A stretch of 43,869 nt of DNA from Cytobacillus praedii (GCF_001439605.1 NZ_LMBX01000008.1:140306-184174); one strand, 5' to 3'. Shown: positions 7,347 to 16,266, counted from the first letter of the stretch. Program-made: numbers and translations. The notes: generated from the letters alone by a model not told the origin.

Positions 7347-7836
7347 AAACCAAAATTGAAATAAATAAAACGGGTACCCCTACTAAAGCGGAAGCAACGG
7401 TTATTAACTTTCTTACTCGGTGCCCATTTTTTAAAATTCTCTCCAATAATAAGTAAATCAGTATTCCGATTAATCCCCCTAAAGAATTTAAAATAAGATC
7501 ATCAATATCACTTGCACCAATAGCGAATATATATTGGATGATTTCAGCACCTAAGGATAAACCGCAAATAACTATAAAACTTTTAATCGCTCTCTCTTTA
7601 AAAATCATCAGATAAATCCCTGCAGGAACAAACATTAGTACATTTCCCCACACATTTACATCTACCGATTTGGTGCGGATGCCATCATCAACTCGAATAT
7701 AGCTGCGGATGGTTTCGAATGGGATAAGATTTATGCTTCTATATTCGCCTCTTGATAAAAAAAGCAAATCTATTAATAAAAATAGATAAAAAATAAGCAT
7801 TGCCCAAAATAAAAATGGATATATTCCTTTTTTCAT
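7330..7836 (-). CDS. VanZ-like family membrane protein
   Basis: A 168-residue membrane protein with four to five transmembrane helices. The VanZ signature elements are in order: NLIPFETI (about 36-43), NVWGNVLMFVPAGIYL (about 61-76), a GLSLGAEIIQYIF helix (about 92-104), then DIDDLILNSLGGLIG (about 109-123). VanZ itself gives low-level teicoplanin resistance; most chromosomal homologues have no assigned role. AGAAGGAG precedes ATG. It is a single-gene unit, with a stem-loop at the stop codon. I make no claim of glycopeptide resistance. Confidence 0.8.
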   Translation of the reverse strand: MKKGIYPFLFWAMLIFYLFLLIDLLFLSRGEYRSINLIPFETIRSYIRVDDGIRTKSVDVNVWGNVLMFVPAGIYLMIFKERAIKSFIVICGLSLGAEIIQYIFAIGASDIDDLILNSLGGLIGILIYLLLERILKNGHRVRKLITVASALVGVPVLFISILVSIANW

Positions 7837-7979
7837 AGTTAATCTCCTTCTAGATTCTTTCCCCTTTAACTTAATAGACGAGACGGAATGGGAGAAACCC
7901 TACAAGGGAAAGTATTAATATTTCCCGTCACATTTTTGCCATAATTTTATGGGCAAGGTGTGATTGTTATCATAAGTAA

Positions 7980-8023
7980 TGAGAAATGTTATCAATTATA
8001 ATTCCAAATGAAAACTATTATCA
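7980..8023. promoter_or_regulatory. Two Fur-like boxes flanking a TATAAT before the ABC operon
   Basis: TGAGAAATGTTATCA (7980-7994) and TGAAAACTATTATCA (8009-8023) match the 7-1-7 Fur consensus TGATAATNATTATCA at 11 and 10 of 14 positions. A TATAAT hexamer (7997-8002) lies between them, and a further TGATAAT half-site is at 8034-8040. Position and spacing suit iron-dependent repression of the operon starting at 8069. Matches were counted by eye. Confidence 0.5.
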
Positions 8024-8068
8024 TTTATGGGATTGATAATACTTTGACAAAAATACTAGGGGAATGCT

Positions 8069-8776
8069 ATGGACGTACTACTAGAGTTTAATTCTGTGTC
8101 GGTTAGTTTTTACGAGGAGAAGGTAATTGAAAATCTATCTTTTTCTTTAAAACAAGGGGATGTGATTGCATTATTAGGTCCTTCTGGCTGTGGGAAAACA
8201 ACGATATTAAATATTACTTCAGGCTTGATAGATCCAACTAGAGGGAAGGTTAGCCTTCATACCAAAAAGTTTGGTTATGTATTTCAAGAGCCAAGATTAC
8301 TGCCATGGCGAACAGTTATAGACAATATTTTATTTGTTATGAGGGAAAAAAATAAAACTGACAAGAAGCAGAAGGCAATTGAAATATTAAGGATGGTTAG
8401 ATTGGATCATGTTGCGAACTATTATCCTTCTAAGTTATCGGGAGGTATGAAACAGCGAGTCTCAATCGCTCGTGCACTAGCAACCCATCCTGAACTTATA
8501 TTAATGGATGAGCCGTTCTCTGCACTTGATCCAAAATTAAAATATGAACTTCAGCAAGATGTTATTCAATTAATTGATGAAAATCATATCGGGATCATCT
8601 ATGTCACACATGATCCATTGGAGGCACTGAGACTGGCTGACCGAATTTTAGTGCTTTCAAGTCAGGGCTGCTCAATCATACATGAAATGAAAATTGCTAA
8701 AAAAAGAAATGAAAGAGATTACGAATTTTTAACGCAAGTTGAAATAGAACTCAGGAAATGGGTTGGGGGGATTTAA
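8069..8776 (+). CDS. NitT/TauT-family ABC transporter ATP-binding protein
   Basis: A 235-residue cytoplasmic ATPase that powers uptake with the binding protein and permease encoded next. It has Walker A GPSGCGKT (37-44), Q-loop Gln73 (VFQEPRLLPWRT, typical of the SsuB/TauB class), signature LSGGM (123-127), Walker B LILMDEP (143-149) and H-loop His181. AGGGGA precedes ATG. It is the first gene of a three-gene operon, with 1 bp between its stop and the likely GTG start of the next gene. Fur-like boxes precede it. The substrate class of the family includes nitrate, sulfonates and thiamine precursors; here it is unknown. Confidence 0.88.
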   Translation: MDVLLEFNSVSVSFYEEKVIENLSFSLKQGDVIALLGPSGCGKTTILNITSGLIDPTRGKVSLHTKKFGYVFQEPRLLPWRTVIDNILFVMREKNKTDKKQKAIEILRMVRLDHVANYYPSKLSGGMKQRVSIARALATHPELILMDEPFSALDPKLKYELQQDVIQLIDENHIGIIYVTHDPLEALRLADRILVLSSQGCSIIHEMKIAKKRNERDYEFLTQVEIELRKWVGGI

Positions 8777-8777
8777 C

Positions 8778-9839
8778 GTGGAAAAACTATATAAAAACAA
8801 CATTCATTATCTACTTGTATTCTTCTTATTAATCACTGTATTTTTAACGGGATGTTCACAATCAACTGATAAAGAGTCAGCTTCTCAAGCGAGTGAAGGA
8901 CAAAGCAAGAAGACTGAAATAGCAGAAAAGTTAAATGAACTGACCATTCAAGCACCAATGGGAATCTCAATTGCTGCACCAATTTACAAAGTAGTGGATG
9001 ATAATAATTTAGACGAATTTACGAATCAACTAATTTACATGCCTTGGAAGAATCCAGATGAGCTTCGTGCACGAATTAGTGCCGATCAAGCAGATATATC
9101 AGCCGTCCCAACATATGTTGGTGCCAATCTATATAATCGAGGGATGGATGTAAAACTAATGAATGTTTTAATTTGGGGAATTTTGTATGTAGTAGGACCA
9201 GATGGTGAACAAGTGAGCTGGGAGCAATTAAAAGGGCAAACCATTCATGTTCCCTTCAAAGGTGATATGCCTGATCTTGTATTTCAATATTTATTAAATA
9301 AAAACGGCATTGATACAACAAAGGATATAAAGATAGAGTATGTTTCTTCCCCGCAGGAAATTGTTCAGCTTATGATTGCAGATAAAGCAACATTTGCAGT
9401 TGTTCCAGAACATGTAGCTACACTATCCGTTGTTAAAGGAAAACAGGAAGGAAAGAACCTTGCAAAGATTATGAACTTACAGGAGGAATGGAAAAAAGCA
9501 ACAGGAAGGGATTCATATATTCCACAAGCAGGTATCCTCGTCTCAAATTCATTGATTGAGGAACAGCCTGAATTAGTAAAGGAAATTCAAAATCAATTTG
9601 AACAAAGTGTTCAATTTATTAATGAAAATCCGTCAGAAGCTGCAGCGATTATTAATAAAACGAATGAGGATGTACCAAAACCGATTATTGAGCAGGTTAT
9701 TCCGTCACTAAATTTGCAGTTTGTTTCAGCCAAAGATGCCAAAGATGATTTAGAGTTTTTCTTTAACGAGCTTTCAACGCTTTCTCCTGAAATTATTGGA
9801 GGGAAACTGCCGGATGCAGGCTTCTATTACGAAAAATAA
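8778..9839 (+). CDS. NitT/TauT-family ABC substrate-binding lipoprotein
   Basis: A 353-residue lipoprotein from the GTG at 8778, chosen because GGGGGG (8765-8770) lies 7 bases upstream and the ATPase stop ends at 8776; a TTG at 8763 in the same frame is possible but lacks a ribosome site. The signal peptide ends at the lipobox LTGC with Cys26. The mature part is an NMT1/SsuA-like two-lobed binding protein: LTIQAPMG opening strand, LRARISADQADISAVPTYVG, then LKGQTIHVPFKGDMPD. It captures substrate outside the membrane. The end overlaps the permease gene by 26 bp. The substrate is unknown; the promoter context suggests an iron-related nutrient. Confidence 0.8.
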   Translation: MEKLYKNNIHYLLVFFLLITVFLTGCSQSTDKESASQASEGQSKKTEIAEKLNELTIQAPMGISIAAPIYKVVDDNNLDEFTNQLIYMPWKNPDELRARISADQADISAVPTYVGANLYNRGMDVKLMNVLIWGILYVVGPDGEQVSWEQLKGQTIHVPFKGDMPDLVFQYLLNKNGIDTTKDIKIEYVSSPQEIVQLMIADKATFAVVPEHVATLSVVKGKQEGKNLAKIMNLQEEWKKATGRDSYIPQAGILVSNSLIEEQPELVKEIQNQFEQSVQFINENPSEAAAIINKTNEDVPKPIIEQVIPSLNLQFVSAKDAKDDLEFFFNELSTLSPEIIGGKLPDAGFYYEK

Positions 9840-10584
9840 AAAAAGAATTATTAGAATCTTAGTTATCCTGTTATTACTTTGTATTTGGCAAATATGCTCC
9901 TATTTTTTGCCTAGTATATTATTGCCTTCACCCATCGAAACGTATGATGAATTTGTAAAATTAATTATTAATGGGGAATTAATTAGCCAGCTAGCTCAGT
10001 CTGGCTTCAGAATGCTGATAGGGCTTGCGATTGGCATTATCATTGCCATTTCTAGTGGATTAATTGCAGGAAAGTTTGAAGTTGTCTATGAAATCTTTCG
10101 TCCCATTTATTCTATGATTATGGGCTTGCCACCGATTATTGTCGTTGTATTAGCGATCGTTTGGTTTGGAACAAGCTCAGCTGTCCCCATTTTTGTTGTA
10201 AGTGTGCTCGTTTTTCCTGTCATTTATTTAAATACGGCAGATGGATGGCGAAATATTGATAAGCAATTACTTGAGATGGGGGCCATTTACAAAACTTCGC
10301 ACCTTCAAAATTTAAAGTACATTATTCTCCCAGGATTGGCTGTTCCAATTATCTCAGCGCTTTCATTAGCGGCTGGTTCAGCTGTACGAATTACAATTAT
10401 GGCAGAATTATTAGGTTCTAATTCTGGGATAGGCTATTCCCTTGCATTGGCAAGAGTAAATATAAACACAGCGAAAGTATTTGCTTGGACGATTATTTGT
10501 ATATTAATTATACTTATCCTTGATCATTTTGTGCTTAATCCAGTAAAAAATTATGTACTTAGATGGAATAAACAAGGGACTTAA
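9814..10584 (+). CDS. NitT/TauT-family ABC transporter permease
   Basis: A 256-residue inner-membrane permease with about six transmembrane helices. I chose ATG 9814 because GGAGGG (9798-9803) lies 10 bases upstream; a TTG at 9796 adds six residues. The BPD_transp_1 fold includes the PSPIETYDEF lead-in, the GLPPIIVVVLAIVWFG helix, and the EAA loop EMGAIYKTSHLQNLKYIILP followed by GLAVPI, which contacts the ATPase. It completes the operon with the ATPase at 8069 and the lipoprotein at 8778. A terminator follows. Confidence 0.85.
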   Translation: MQASITKNKKRIIRILVILLLLCIWQICSYFLPSILLPSPIETYDEFVKLIINGELISQLAQSGFRMLIGLAIGIIIAISSGLIAGKFEVVYEIFRPIYSMIMGLPPIIVVVLAIVWFGTSSAVPIFVVSVLVFPVIYLNTADGWRNIDKQLLEMGAIYKTSHLQNLKYIILPGLAVPIISALSLAAGSAVRITIMAELLGSNSGIGYSLALARVNINTAKVFAWTIICILIILILDHFVLNPVKNYVLRWNKQGT

Positions 10585-10591
10585 ACTTTTT

Positions 10592-10640
10592 AAAGCTAAT
10601 CCAACACAATGTTAAGTGGCTGTTAGATTAGCTTTTCTAT
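10592..10640. terminator. Convergent terminator between ABC operon and response regulator
   Basis: AAAGCTAATC (10592-10601) pairs with GATTAGCTTT (10626-10635), with flanking A and T runs. It serves the plus-strand permease and probably the minus-strand response regulator, whose stop codon is at 10640. Confidence 0.7.
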
Positions 10641-11323
10641 TATAATGTTTCTTTCCCAGCCCATTTATATCCAACTCCCCAAACGGTTAGTAGATGATTA
10701 TCAGCAGGGAATCCGGCTTTTCGAAGCTTTTCTCGCAAATTCCGGACATGAGAGTCAATTGTCCGATCTTCAGTTGATACTTCATATCCCCAAATAGAAA
10801 TGATTAAATGCTCTCTCGTAAAAACTTTATTTTGATTATTAAGAAATAAACTCATCATCCCAAATTCCTTAGGTGTTAGTAAGATACCCGCTCCATTGTA
10901 CAGAAGCTCATAGCAATCCTCATCAAGTAAGAGGCCGCGAAATGTGATTTTTCCTGTATCGGTCTTCTGTCTTCTTAAAACTGCTTCAATCCTTGCGATC
11001 AGCTCTTCTTCGTCAAAAGGTTTAGAAATATAGTCATCCGCACCATAATTTAATCCTTTTACTATATCGGACTTTTCGCTCATAGCTGTAAGCATAATAA
11101 TTGGAATGTCCCATGTTTGTCTGATCCTTTCACAGGCTTCCAGTCCATTCATTTCAGGCATCATAATGTCTAAAAGAATTAAATCTGCATGATGGGATTC
11201 TAAATAGTTTATTGCCTCTCGGGCTGATTCCTTTTTAATACATTGATATCCGATAGGCGATAAATATAAAGTTAATAAATCAAGCATCATTGGTTCATCA
11301 TCAACGAGTAAAAGAGTCTTCAT
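10640..11323 (-). CDS. OmpR/PhoB-family response regulator
   Basis: A 227-residue two-component regulator. The receiver domain (1-115) has acidic residues DDE at 8-10, phosphoacceptor Asp52 (LLDIMMPEMNG), Thr79 and Lys101. The winged-helix output domain (about 125-225) has the LLTPKEFGMM, REHLIISIWG and RTIDSHVRNLREKL segments typical of OmpR members. Its start overlaps the kinase stop by 4 bp, so the two are translationally coupled. It probably also controls the divergent ydhK gene, where a dyad lies at 12803-12823. The stimulus is unknown. Confidence 0.9.
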   Translation of the reverse strand: MKTLLLVDDEPMMLDLLTLYLSPIGYQCIKKESAREAINYLESHHADLILLDIMMPEMNGLEACERIRQTWDIPIIMLTAMSEKSDIVKGLNYGADDYISKPFDEEELIARIEAVLRRQKTDTGKITFRGLLLDEDCYELLYNGAGILLTPKEFGMMSLFLNNQNKVFTREHLIISIWGYEVSTEDRTIDSHVRNLREKLRKAGFPADNHLLTVWGVGYKWAGKETL

Positions 11324-12705
11324 CGTTTCAGCTCTCCTTTAAAGATTAGTTCAATTTCAGTCCCGACATTCTCTTGGCTCCTAACCATAATTTCTGCTCC
11401 ATGTGCTTGAACAAGTTCTTTTACAATCGCAAGCCCTAGTCCTGTGCCGCCTAAAGAGCGTGCTCTTGATTTTTCTACTCGATAAAAACGATTAAAAATG
11501 AGTGGAATTTCCTTTTCCGGTATTCCTTTTCCGTTATCTAGGACAGAAATATGAATTGATTTTTTATTTTGCCATGCCTTCAGTTCAATTTTTGCGCCCG
11601 CTTGAGAGTATTTCATGGAATTATCTAGTAAGTTGAGAATGATCTGTTCAAGTCTTAATGGATCCGCTTGTATTAAGGTGTTTTCTGGGCATAGCAGTTC
11701 AAAATTTATTTTTTTCTCTTGAAAAGCAAGGGAAAGCTTCTGTTCCATTTTCTTGAAAAATGGCTTTAAATCAATACGTTCTTTATGGATAACAAACGAG
11801 TTTTGATCAATTTTTGCGAGATTAAATAATTCTTTGATTAACTCTGATAAACGGTTTGTCTCTTCAACAATAATTTTTAAATACTTTTCTCTTTCTTCAT
11901 CGGGAAGTTTCCGTTTTTGCACAATATCTGCATATCCTTTGATATAAGTCAGAGGTGTTCTCAGTTCATGAGAAATACTTGCCAGGAATTCATTTCTTTC
12001 TTGTTTTAAATAATTTAAATCTGTAGCTAATAATTCGATGGATTTTGCTAAATCACCTAACTCATCATGAGATGATATAGGCAATGAGACTGAAAACTGA
12101 CCTTTGCTTATTTGTGATGTTGCTTCTTTCATTTTTAGAAGTGGCTTTGTAATTCCCCTTGAAAGAAAAATGATAATAATAATAGTCAGACACACGGAGA
12201 TCCAGCCGGCTAGAAAAAAGTGGTCATTTAATCCTTGTATGAGCGAATGTACAGATGCTGTGTTTTCAAACATGAAGACATAGGCTGCTGGCTGTCCGTT
12301 CATTTCAATAGGACTAATGGTGGCAATATAGGGCTCATCTTTCCAGTTGTCTTCTACGATTTCCCCCTCGGCTGAAATAGAGGAGGAAGGTATCCTCAGA
12401 TATTTCTCAAATGAGGCCGTATCGGATGAGGATCCGAGTACATTCCCGTTTTTATCCGTGATAATTACATCGGTCATTGATTCAGATTCCATTAAGACGA
12501 CATGATCAATCGTTTCAATACTGAAATGCTTTTCAAGGATGGCACTATGTGAATTCCCCCTTGCTTTCAGTGCTTTAAGCTCTTCTTCCACTCTTGATTC
12601 AGCAATTCCCTTATGCAAAAAGAAAAACATGAAGGTTATCAAGCCAAATATAATCAAAAAAAACAATATCCCGAGCTTTACAGAGAGTTTTTTCAATACA
12701 CTCAC
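11320..12705 (-). CDS. Sensor histidine kinase (HAMP, HisKA)
   Basis: A 461-residue membrane kinase. Transmembrane helix 1 (about 11-30) and helix 2 (about 164-182) flank an extracellular sensor region of about 130 residues with a PAS-like DVIITDKNGNVLGSS segment. HAMP is about 183-235. HisKA contains SHELRTPL with phospho-His246. The ATPase domain has the N box (NLLDNSMKYS), G1 (DNGKGIP), F box (FNRFYR) and G2 (GGTGLGLAI). It is upstream of its response regulator in one operon and divergent from ydhK. Neighbouring His/Met-rich YdhK hints at a metal or envelope-stress signal, which is inference. Confidence 0.9.
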   Translation of the reverse strand: MSVLKKLSVKLGILFFLIIFGLITFMFFFLHKGIAESRVEEELKALKARGNSHSAILEKHFSIETIDHVVLMESESMTDVIITDKNGNVLGSSSDTASFEKYLRIPSSSISAEGEIVEDNWKDEPYIATISPIEMNGQPAAYVFMFENTASVHSLIQGLNDHFFLAGWISVCLTIIIIIFLSRGITKPLLKMKEATSQISKGQFSVSLPISSHDELGDLAKSIELLATDLNYLKQERNEFLASISHELRTPLTYIKGYADIVQKRKLPDEEREKYLKIIVEETNRLSELIKELFNLAKIDQNSFVIHKERIDLKPFFKKMEQKLSLAFQEKKINFELLCPENTLIQADPLRLEQIILNLLDNSMKYSQAGAKIELKAWQNKKSIHISVLDNGKGIPEKEIPLIFNRFYRVEKSRARSLGGTGLGLAIVKELVQAHGAEIMVRSQENVGTEIELIFKGELKR

Positions 12706-12802
12706 CTAATTTCAATTGTTTTTTCTATTTTACTTACTATATCTGAAGATTTTATGCAGAAAATAGGATCATACTAAATGTAGTTTAATTACTTTTGGGT
12801 GT

Positions 12803-12823
12803 ATGTGCATAAATAATGCACAT
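12803..12823. promoter_or_regulatory. Dyad in the divergent kinase/ydhK promoter region
   Basis: ATGTGCAT (12803-12810) and ATGCACAT (12816-12823) form a perfect inverted repeat with a 5-bp spacer. It lies in the 199-bp divergent region, 82 bp before ydhK and 98 bp before the kinase. It is a candidate site for the adjacent regulator, although OmpR members usually prefer direct repeats. Confidence 0.4.
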
Positions 12824-12904
12824 TTTTATAGTACTCTATATTCGTAATAAAGGTAGCCTCTGTGCCCCCAAATATTGAACTAATCATCGAAAGGAGAATT
12901 TTTT

Positions 12905-13498
12905 ATGTTGATAAGAAGGAAGCGAGTATTTTTAACTGTATTTGCTGCCATATTTTTAGTACTAGGTGCATGTTCTAATGATACTGACAAAAACACAAAG
13001 AAATCAGAGGAGGAGAACACTGAAAGCGCAGATAAAAAGGAAGGAATGGATCACAGTAACATGGATATGTCTAGCTCTGGCGAGATCCCTGAAGACTTGA
13101 AAGCAGCTGAAAATCCAACCTATCCAGTTGGAAGTAAAGCTAAAATCGAATCAGATCACATGGAAGGCATGAAGGGGGCAGAAGCAACGATTGTAGGAGC
13201 CTATGATACGATTGCATATACCATTTCATATACACCAACGACTGGTGGGGAAAGAGTGGAGAACCATAAGTGGGTTATTCACGAGGAAATTCCAGAAGCG
13301 GGTGATAAACCGCTTGAACCAGGCTCTGAATTTGTAATAAATGCTTCGCATATGAAAGGCATGGACGGAGCGACAGCAGAAATTGACACAGCCGAAGAAA
13401 CTACTGTTTATATGGTTGATTTCACAACCACTACCAGTGGAGAGGAGATTAAAAATCATAAATGGGTAACAGAAAGTGAATTGTCACCAATTGAATAA
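12905..13498 (+). CDS. ydhK: YdhK-family lipoprotein with two DUF1541 repeats
   Basis: A 197-residue lipoprotein. The signal peptide ends at lipobox LGAC with Cys23, then a Lys/Glu linker and a His/Met-rich patch (MDHSNMDM, about 48-55). Two homologous DUF1541 repeats follow (about 82-130 and 148-194), each with HMxGMxGA at the start, a TAY/TVY core and a GE-x5-NHKWV ending. This matches B. subtilis YdhK closely in length and layout. The function is not established; repeated HMxGM suggests soft-metal (for example copper) binding outside the membrane. AAAGGAG precedes ATG. It is divergent from the two-component operon and probably its target. Confidence 0.85.
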   Translation: MLIRRKRVFLTVFAAIFLVLGACSNDTDKNTKKSEEENTESADKKEGMDHSNMDMSSSGEIPEDLKAAENPTYPVGSKAKIESDHMEGMKGAEATIVGAYDTIAYTISYTPTTGGERVENHKWVIHEEIPEAGDKPLEPGSEFVINASHMKGMDGATAEIDTAEETTVYMVDFTTTTSGEEIKNHKWVTESELSPIE

Positions 13499-13552
13499 TG
13501 CAGCTTATACTTTAAGGGAAGGCTTAAATAATTTAAATTATCTATCAACTAT

Positions 13553-13593
13553 TTGCCCTCACAAATGTTTTGATTTTTAAGCTGTGAGGGCAA
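13553..13593. terminator. 11-bp stem-loop between convergent ydhK and guaD
   Basis: TTGCCCTCACA (13553-13563) pairs perfectly with TGTGAGGGCAA (13583-13593) around an AT-rich loop. There is no T run after either arm, so it is a transcript end-forming hairpin of moderate confidence. It lies between the convergent stop codons at 13498 and 13600. Confidence 0.5.
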
Positions 13594-13599
13594 CTAGTT

Positions 13600-14967
13600 C
13601 TACATACGTGAATGAACCTTCTCTCCTTGAACCCAAACTTCACGGATGTTTTCTGGGCGGGCCAGATACATAATTTTCTGAAAGACATCAAATAAATCTT
13701 CATTTGTACTATAGATAGGAAGTTTTGCAGATGCAATAGTTGTATCGATAATTTGTACGTCCCAAGCATAGTTTTCTGCTAAGCGTCCAATTGGTAAGCT
13801 CAGGCTTTCTCCGCCGCCTGCAGTAGCAAAATAAAAGGCTTCATTTATTGTGATTCGTGAATTTGGAACTCCTCGTTTTTCAGCAGGAAGGGATGGATTT
13901 ACCCCATCATCGAGCATTCTGGATGAAATAACTGCTTGTCGGGTATTATCGAAAAGACTTGGGGAGAACCCTCCGGAAATATCTGATCCTAAACCGATCT
14001 CTACACCCTTTGCATGTAAATGGGCGATTGGTATGACACTATTGGCAAAGTAGGCATTGGAGATTGGACAATGACTAACAGCCGTTCCTGTATTCGCAAA
14101 TAACTCTGCATCATCGTCATTTAAGAAATTACAATGTGCCATGACAGACTTATCACCCAATAAACCAAAATCATGTAAAGCAAATGCGTCATTCTTATTA
14201 AAACGATCTTGAACATATGTATGCGCCCAGTCGCTTTCACTGCAGTGAGATTGGATGTGTGTATCATATTTAGCAGCTAATTCTCCTAAGCCCTTTAAGG
14301 CTTCATCCGTACAGCTAGGAATAAACCGAGGTGTAATTACAGGGTATACTCCTTGTTTGACTGACTTTGCCAATTCTTTAACTGCTAGAATAAATTCTTC
14401 TGTATCTGCTAATGCAGTCTGTGTATCCGCATCACGATAATTCTCGGGGGTTTGTTCAGGATCATCCATAACAACCTTGCCAACTAAACCGCGCTGTCCT
14501 TTTTCAGCACATATTTTTGCCAGCAGCAAACTAGCCTCTTTATGAATGGTAGCAAAATAAAGTGCGGTAGTTGTTCCATTTGCTAGGAGGGTGGTGACTA
14601 CGCCCTCGTAGATATCCTTCGCAAACTGTATATCAGAAAATTTTGATTCCAGCGGGAAGGTATACGTGTTTAACCAATCATAGAGAGGAAGATCTAAGGC
14701 TGTTCCAGATTGGGCCCATTGTGGTGCATGAACGTGCAAGTCGATAAATCCGGGTAAGAGATATTGACCATCTGCTAAACGATGGAAGTTTTCTGTCCCT
14801 TGGTATAATTCTAGTAAGTATTTATAGTCATCCGCTTCTGGACCAACGACTTTTTCAATCAATCCGTCTGCATTAATACAAAATAAATATTCCTTTAAAA
14901 TCTCTACTTCTTTTGGTGAGCTGCTGGAAAAAGCAGTGGCTTGAAAAACTTTTGTGTATGAAATCAT
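13600..14967 (-). CDS. guaD: Guanine deaminase (amidohydrolase family, animal-like)
   Basis: A 455-residue zinc amidohydrolase expected to convert guanine to xanthine plus ammonia in the cytosol. I chose ATG 14967 because GAGGG lies 7-8 bases upstream; the frame extends 15 codons further without support. Metal and active-site motifs occur in family order: H78-x-H80 (PGFIDLHVHAPQW), H241/E244 (QSHCSESDW), H278 (MAHCN) and D329 (GSDISGG). Length and motifs (DLPLYDWL, GTTTALYFATIH, TPRF) follow the roughly 454-residue animal enzyme, not the short cytidine-deaminase-fold GuaD of B. subtilis. No purine riboswitch was recognised upstream. Alternative: a related aminohydrolase acting on another purine or triazine. 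Confidence 0.85.
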   Translation of the reverse strand: MISYTKVFQATAFSSSSPKEVEILKEYLFCINADGLIEKVVGPEADDYKYLLELYQGTENFHRLADGQYLLPGFIDLHVHAPQWAQSGTALDLPLYDWLNTYTFPLESKFSDIQFAKDIYEGVVTTLLANGTTTALYFATIHKEASLLLAKICAEKGQRGLVGKVVMDDPEQTPENYRDADTQTALADTEEFILAVKELAKSVKQGVYPVITPRFIPSCTDEALKGLGELAAKYDTHIQSHCSESDWAHTYVQDRFNKNDAFALHDFGLLGDKSVMAHCNFLNDDDAELFANTGTAVSHCPISNAYFANSVIPIAHLHAKGVEIGLGSDISGGFSPSLFDNTRQAVISSRMLDDGVNPSLPAEKRGVPNSRITINEAFYFATAGGGESLSLPIGRLAENYAWDVQIIDTTIASAKLPIYSTNEDLFDVFQKIMYLARPENIREVWVQGEKVHSRM

Positions 14968-15171
14968 AGGTACCCTCTTTCTTTTGCTGGTGATATAGAG
15001 TCCTGAAAGCAAGAATGCCTATTCCTCATAAGACTCCAAATACACCTTAGAAAAGGAATGACAACTTGTCCCCAAAAAAGTATATCGTATTTTTTCATTT
15101 TCCTTAAGTATTTAGAGTGCATGGAATTGGGAATGGATTATCTGGGGGATCCACCGAAGAAAAGCTTCAGA

Positions 15172-16266
15172 CTAATGAACCTCTAAAGTCTTTGATTTCT
15201 TCCTTATCATAGCCACACCTAAAATAAATAAGGGAATGAATGTCTGCATGATTGGAAATAAAAGCGGAAAAACAGTTATATCTATATGATTGTTTACCAT
15301 TAAATTCGGCACTCCCCAAACACTAACTTCCACTATTAAGATGCCAATCGGCCAAACAATGGGTTTATAATCAGATAATTTTAGCCATTGAGCTGTTGTT
15401 AAAATTGTAACATAGTAGAAAACAGTAATTTTTATAAAAGTTCCTAATATCCATATCGCAATGATAATAGGTTCGATACTTTCAATGAAATCTCCAAGGT
15501 TTACTAATTGAGTGGCTGATAAAAAAGGGTAAATATAAAATTCAGTATTTTGATTTAGAATAAACAGAACTGTAATGTTTGTTATTATAAAAGTGACTAA
15601 AATTAAAAGGACAGTAAAGATTCCCCATTTCATCCCCTTTGAATCTGATAAGGAGGGGAGGAGAAACACAATTAGAAATAGCTCGCCAAACCATACTTGA
15701 GGGATAATTGCTCCTTTTAAAGAGGGAAGGAGCCCATTTTCTAATATCGGAAAAATATTTGAAGGTTCTAATTGCGGAAGTAATAAGAAAATAATAATAA
15801 ATACCGAAAAGATAAAGATTGGAAAGAAGAATTGAGCAACTCTTCCAATCACTTCTATCCCAGCAATGACTGTAAATGCCGAAAGTAAAAGCATGGAAAT
15901 CATAATGACACTTACAGGAGTTTTAATAAAGAATACCTTTATAAATTCTGCATAGGTTCTAGTAATTTGCCCGGATGCAATGAGAAAGAAAGTGAAATAT
16001 AGAAAGCCGAGAAGTTTTGTAGCAAGCGTGCCAATGGTATGCTCACATATTTGAAAAAATGTTTGCCGAGGGAATCGTTTTGATAATTGAATCACAATGA
16101 TAACCGTAAAAAAGCCGATGATTGAAGCCCAAATAGGAGAAAGCCACAAGTCTTTCTGAGCATATTTGGCAGTAATTGAAGGGACTGTAAGAATAGCTGT
16201 TGCGATAATTGTCAAATACATCATCATCCCCATTTGCATGGAGGAAATTCTCCCTTTATCCATCAT
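15172..16266 (-). CDS. Spore germinant receptor B subunit, second copy (GerAB family)
   Basis: A 364-residue inner-membrane protein of the APC/GerAB-type family with about ten transmembrane helices. It begins GRISSMQMGMMMYLTI and keeps the family features of the neighbouring copy, including SLKGAIIPQVWFGE (about 184-197) and a YPFLSATQLVNLGDFIE loop (about 240-257). GerAB-type proteins bind germinants and form a receptor with A, C and D subunits in the spore inner membrane. AAAGGAG precedes the ATGATG start. It is the last gene of the operon, 21 bp after the first B gene, and identical to it in length. Duplication may broaden germinant range. No clear terminator follows. Confidence 0.88.
   Translation of the reverse strand: MMDKGRISSMQMGMMMYLTIIATAILTVPSITAKYAQKDLWLSPIWASIIGFFTVIIVIQLSKRFPRQTFFQICEHTIGTLATKLLGFLYFTFFLIASGQITRTYAEFIKVFFIKTPVSVIMISMLLLSAFTVIAGIEVIGRVAQFFFPIFIFSVFIIIFLLLPQLEPSNIFPILENGLLPSLKGAIIPQVWFGELFLIVFLLPSLSDSKGMKWGIFTVLLILVTFIITNITVLFILNQNTEFYIYPFLSATQLVNLGDFIESIEPIIIAIWILGTFIKITVFYYVTILTTAQWLKLSDYKPIVWPIGILIVEVSVWGVPNLMVNNHIDITVFPLLFPIMQTFIPLFILGVAMIRKKSKTLEVH

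Noticed and set aside
13545..13769. 74-codon minus-strand frame at the end of guaD
   Set aside because: It is a shadow in another frame of the guanine deaminase gene.
14968..15012. Upstream 15-codon extension of guanine deaminase
   Set aside because: The ATG at 14967 has a well-placed GAGGG; the extension has no ribosome site.
14968..15150. Purine riboswitch before the guanine deaminase
   Set aside because: No conserved purine-aptamer core sequence could be found on the minus strand.
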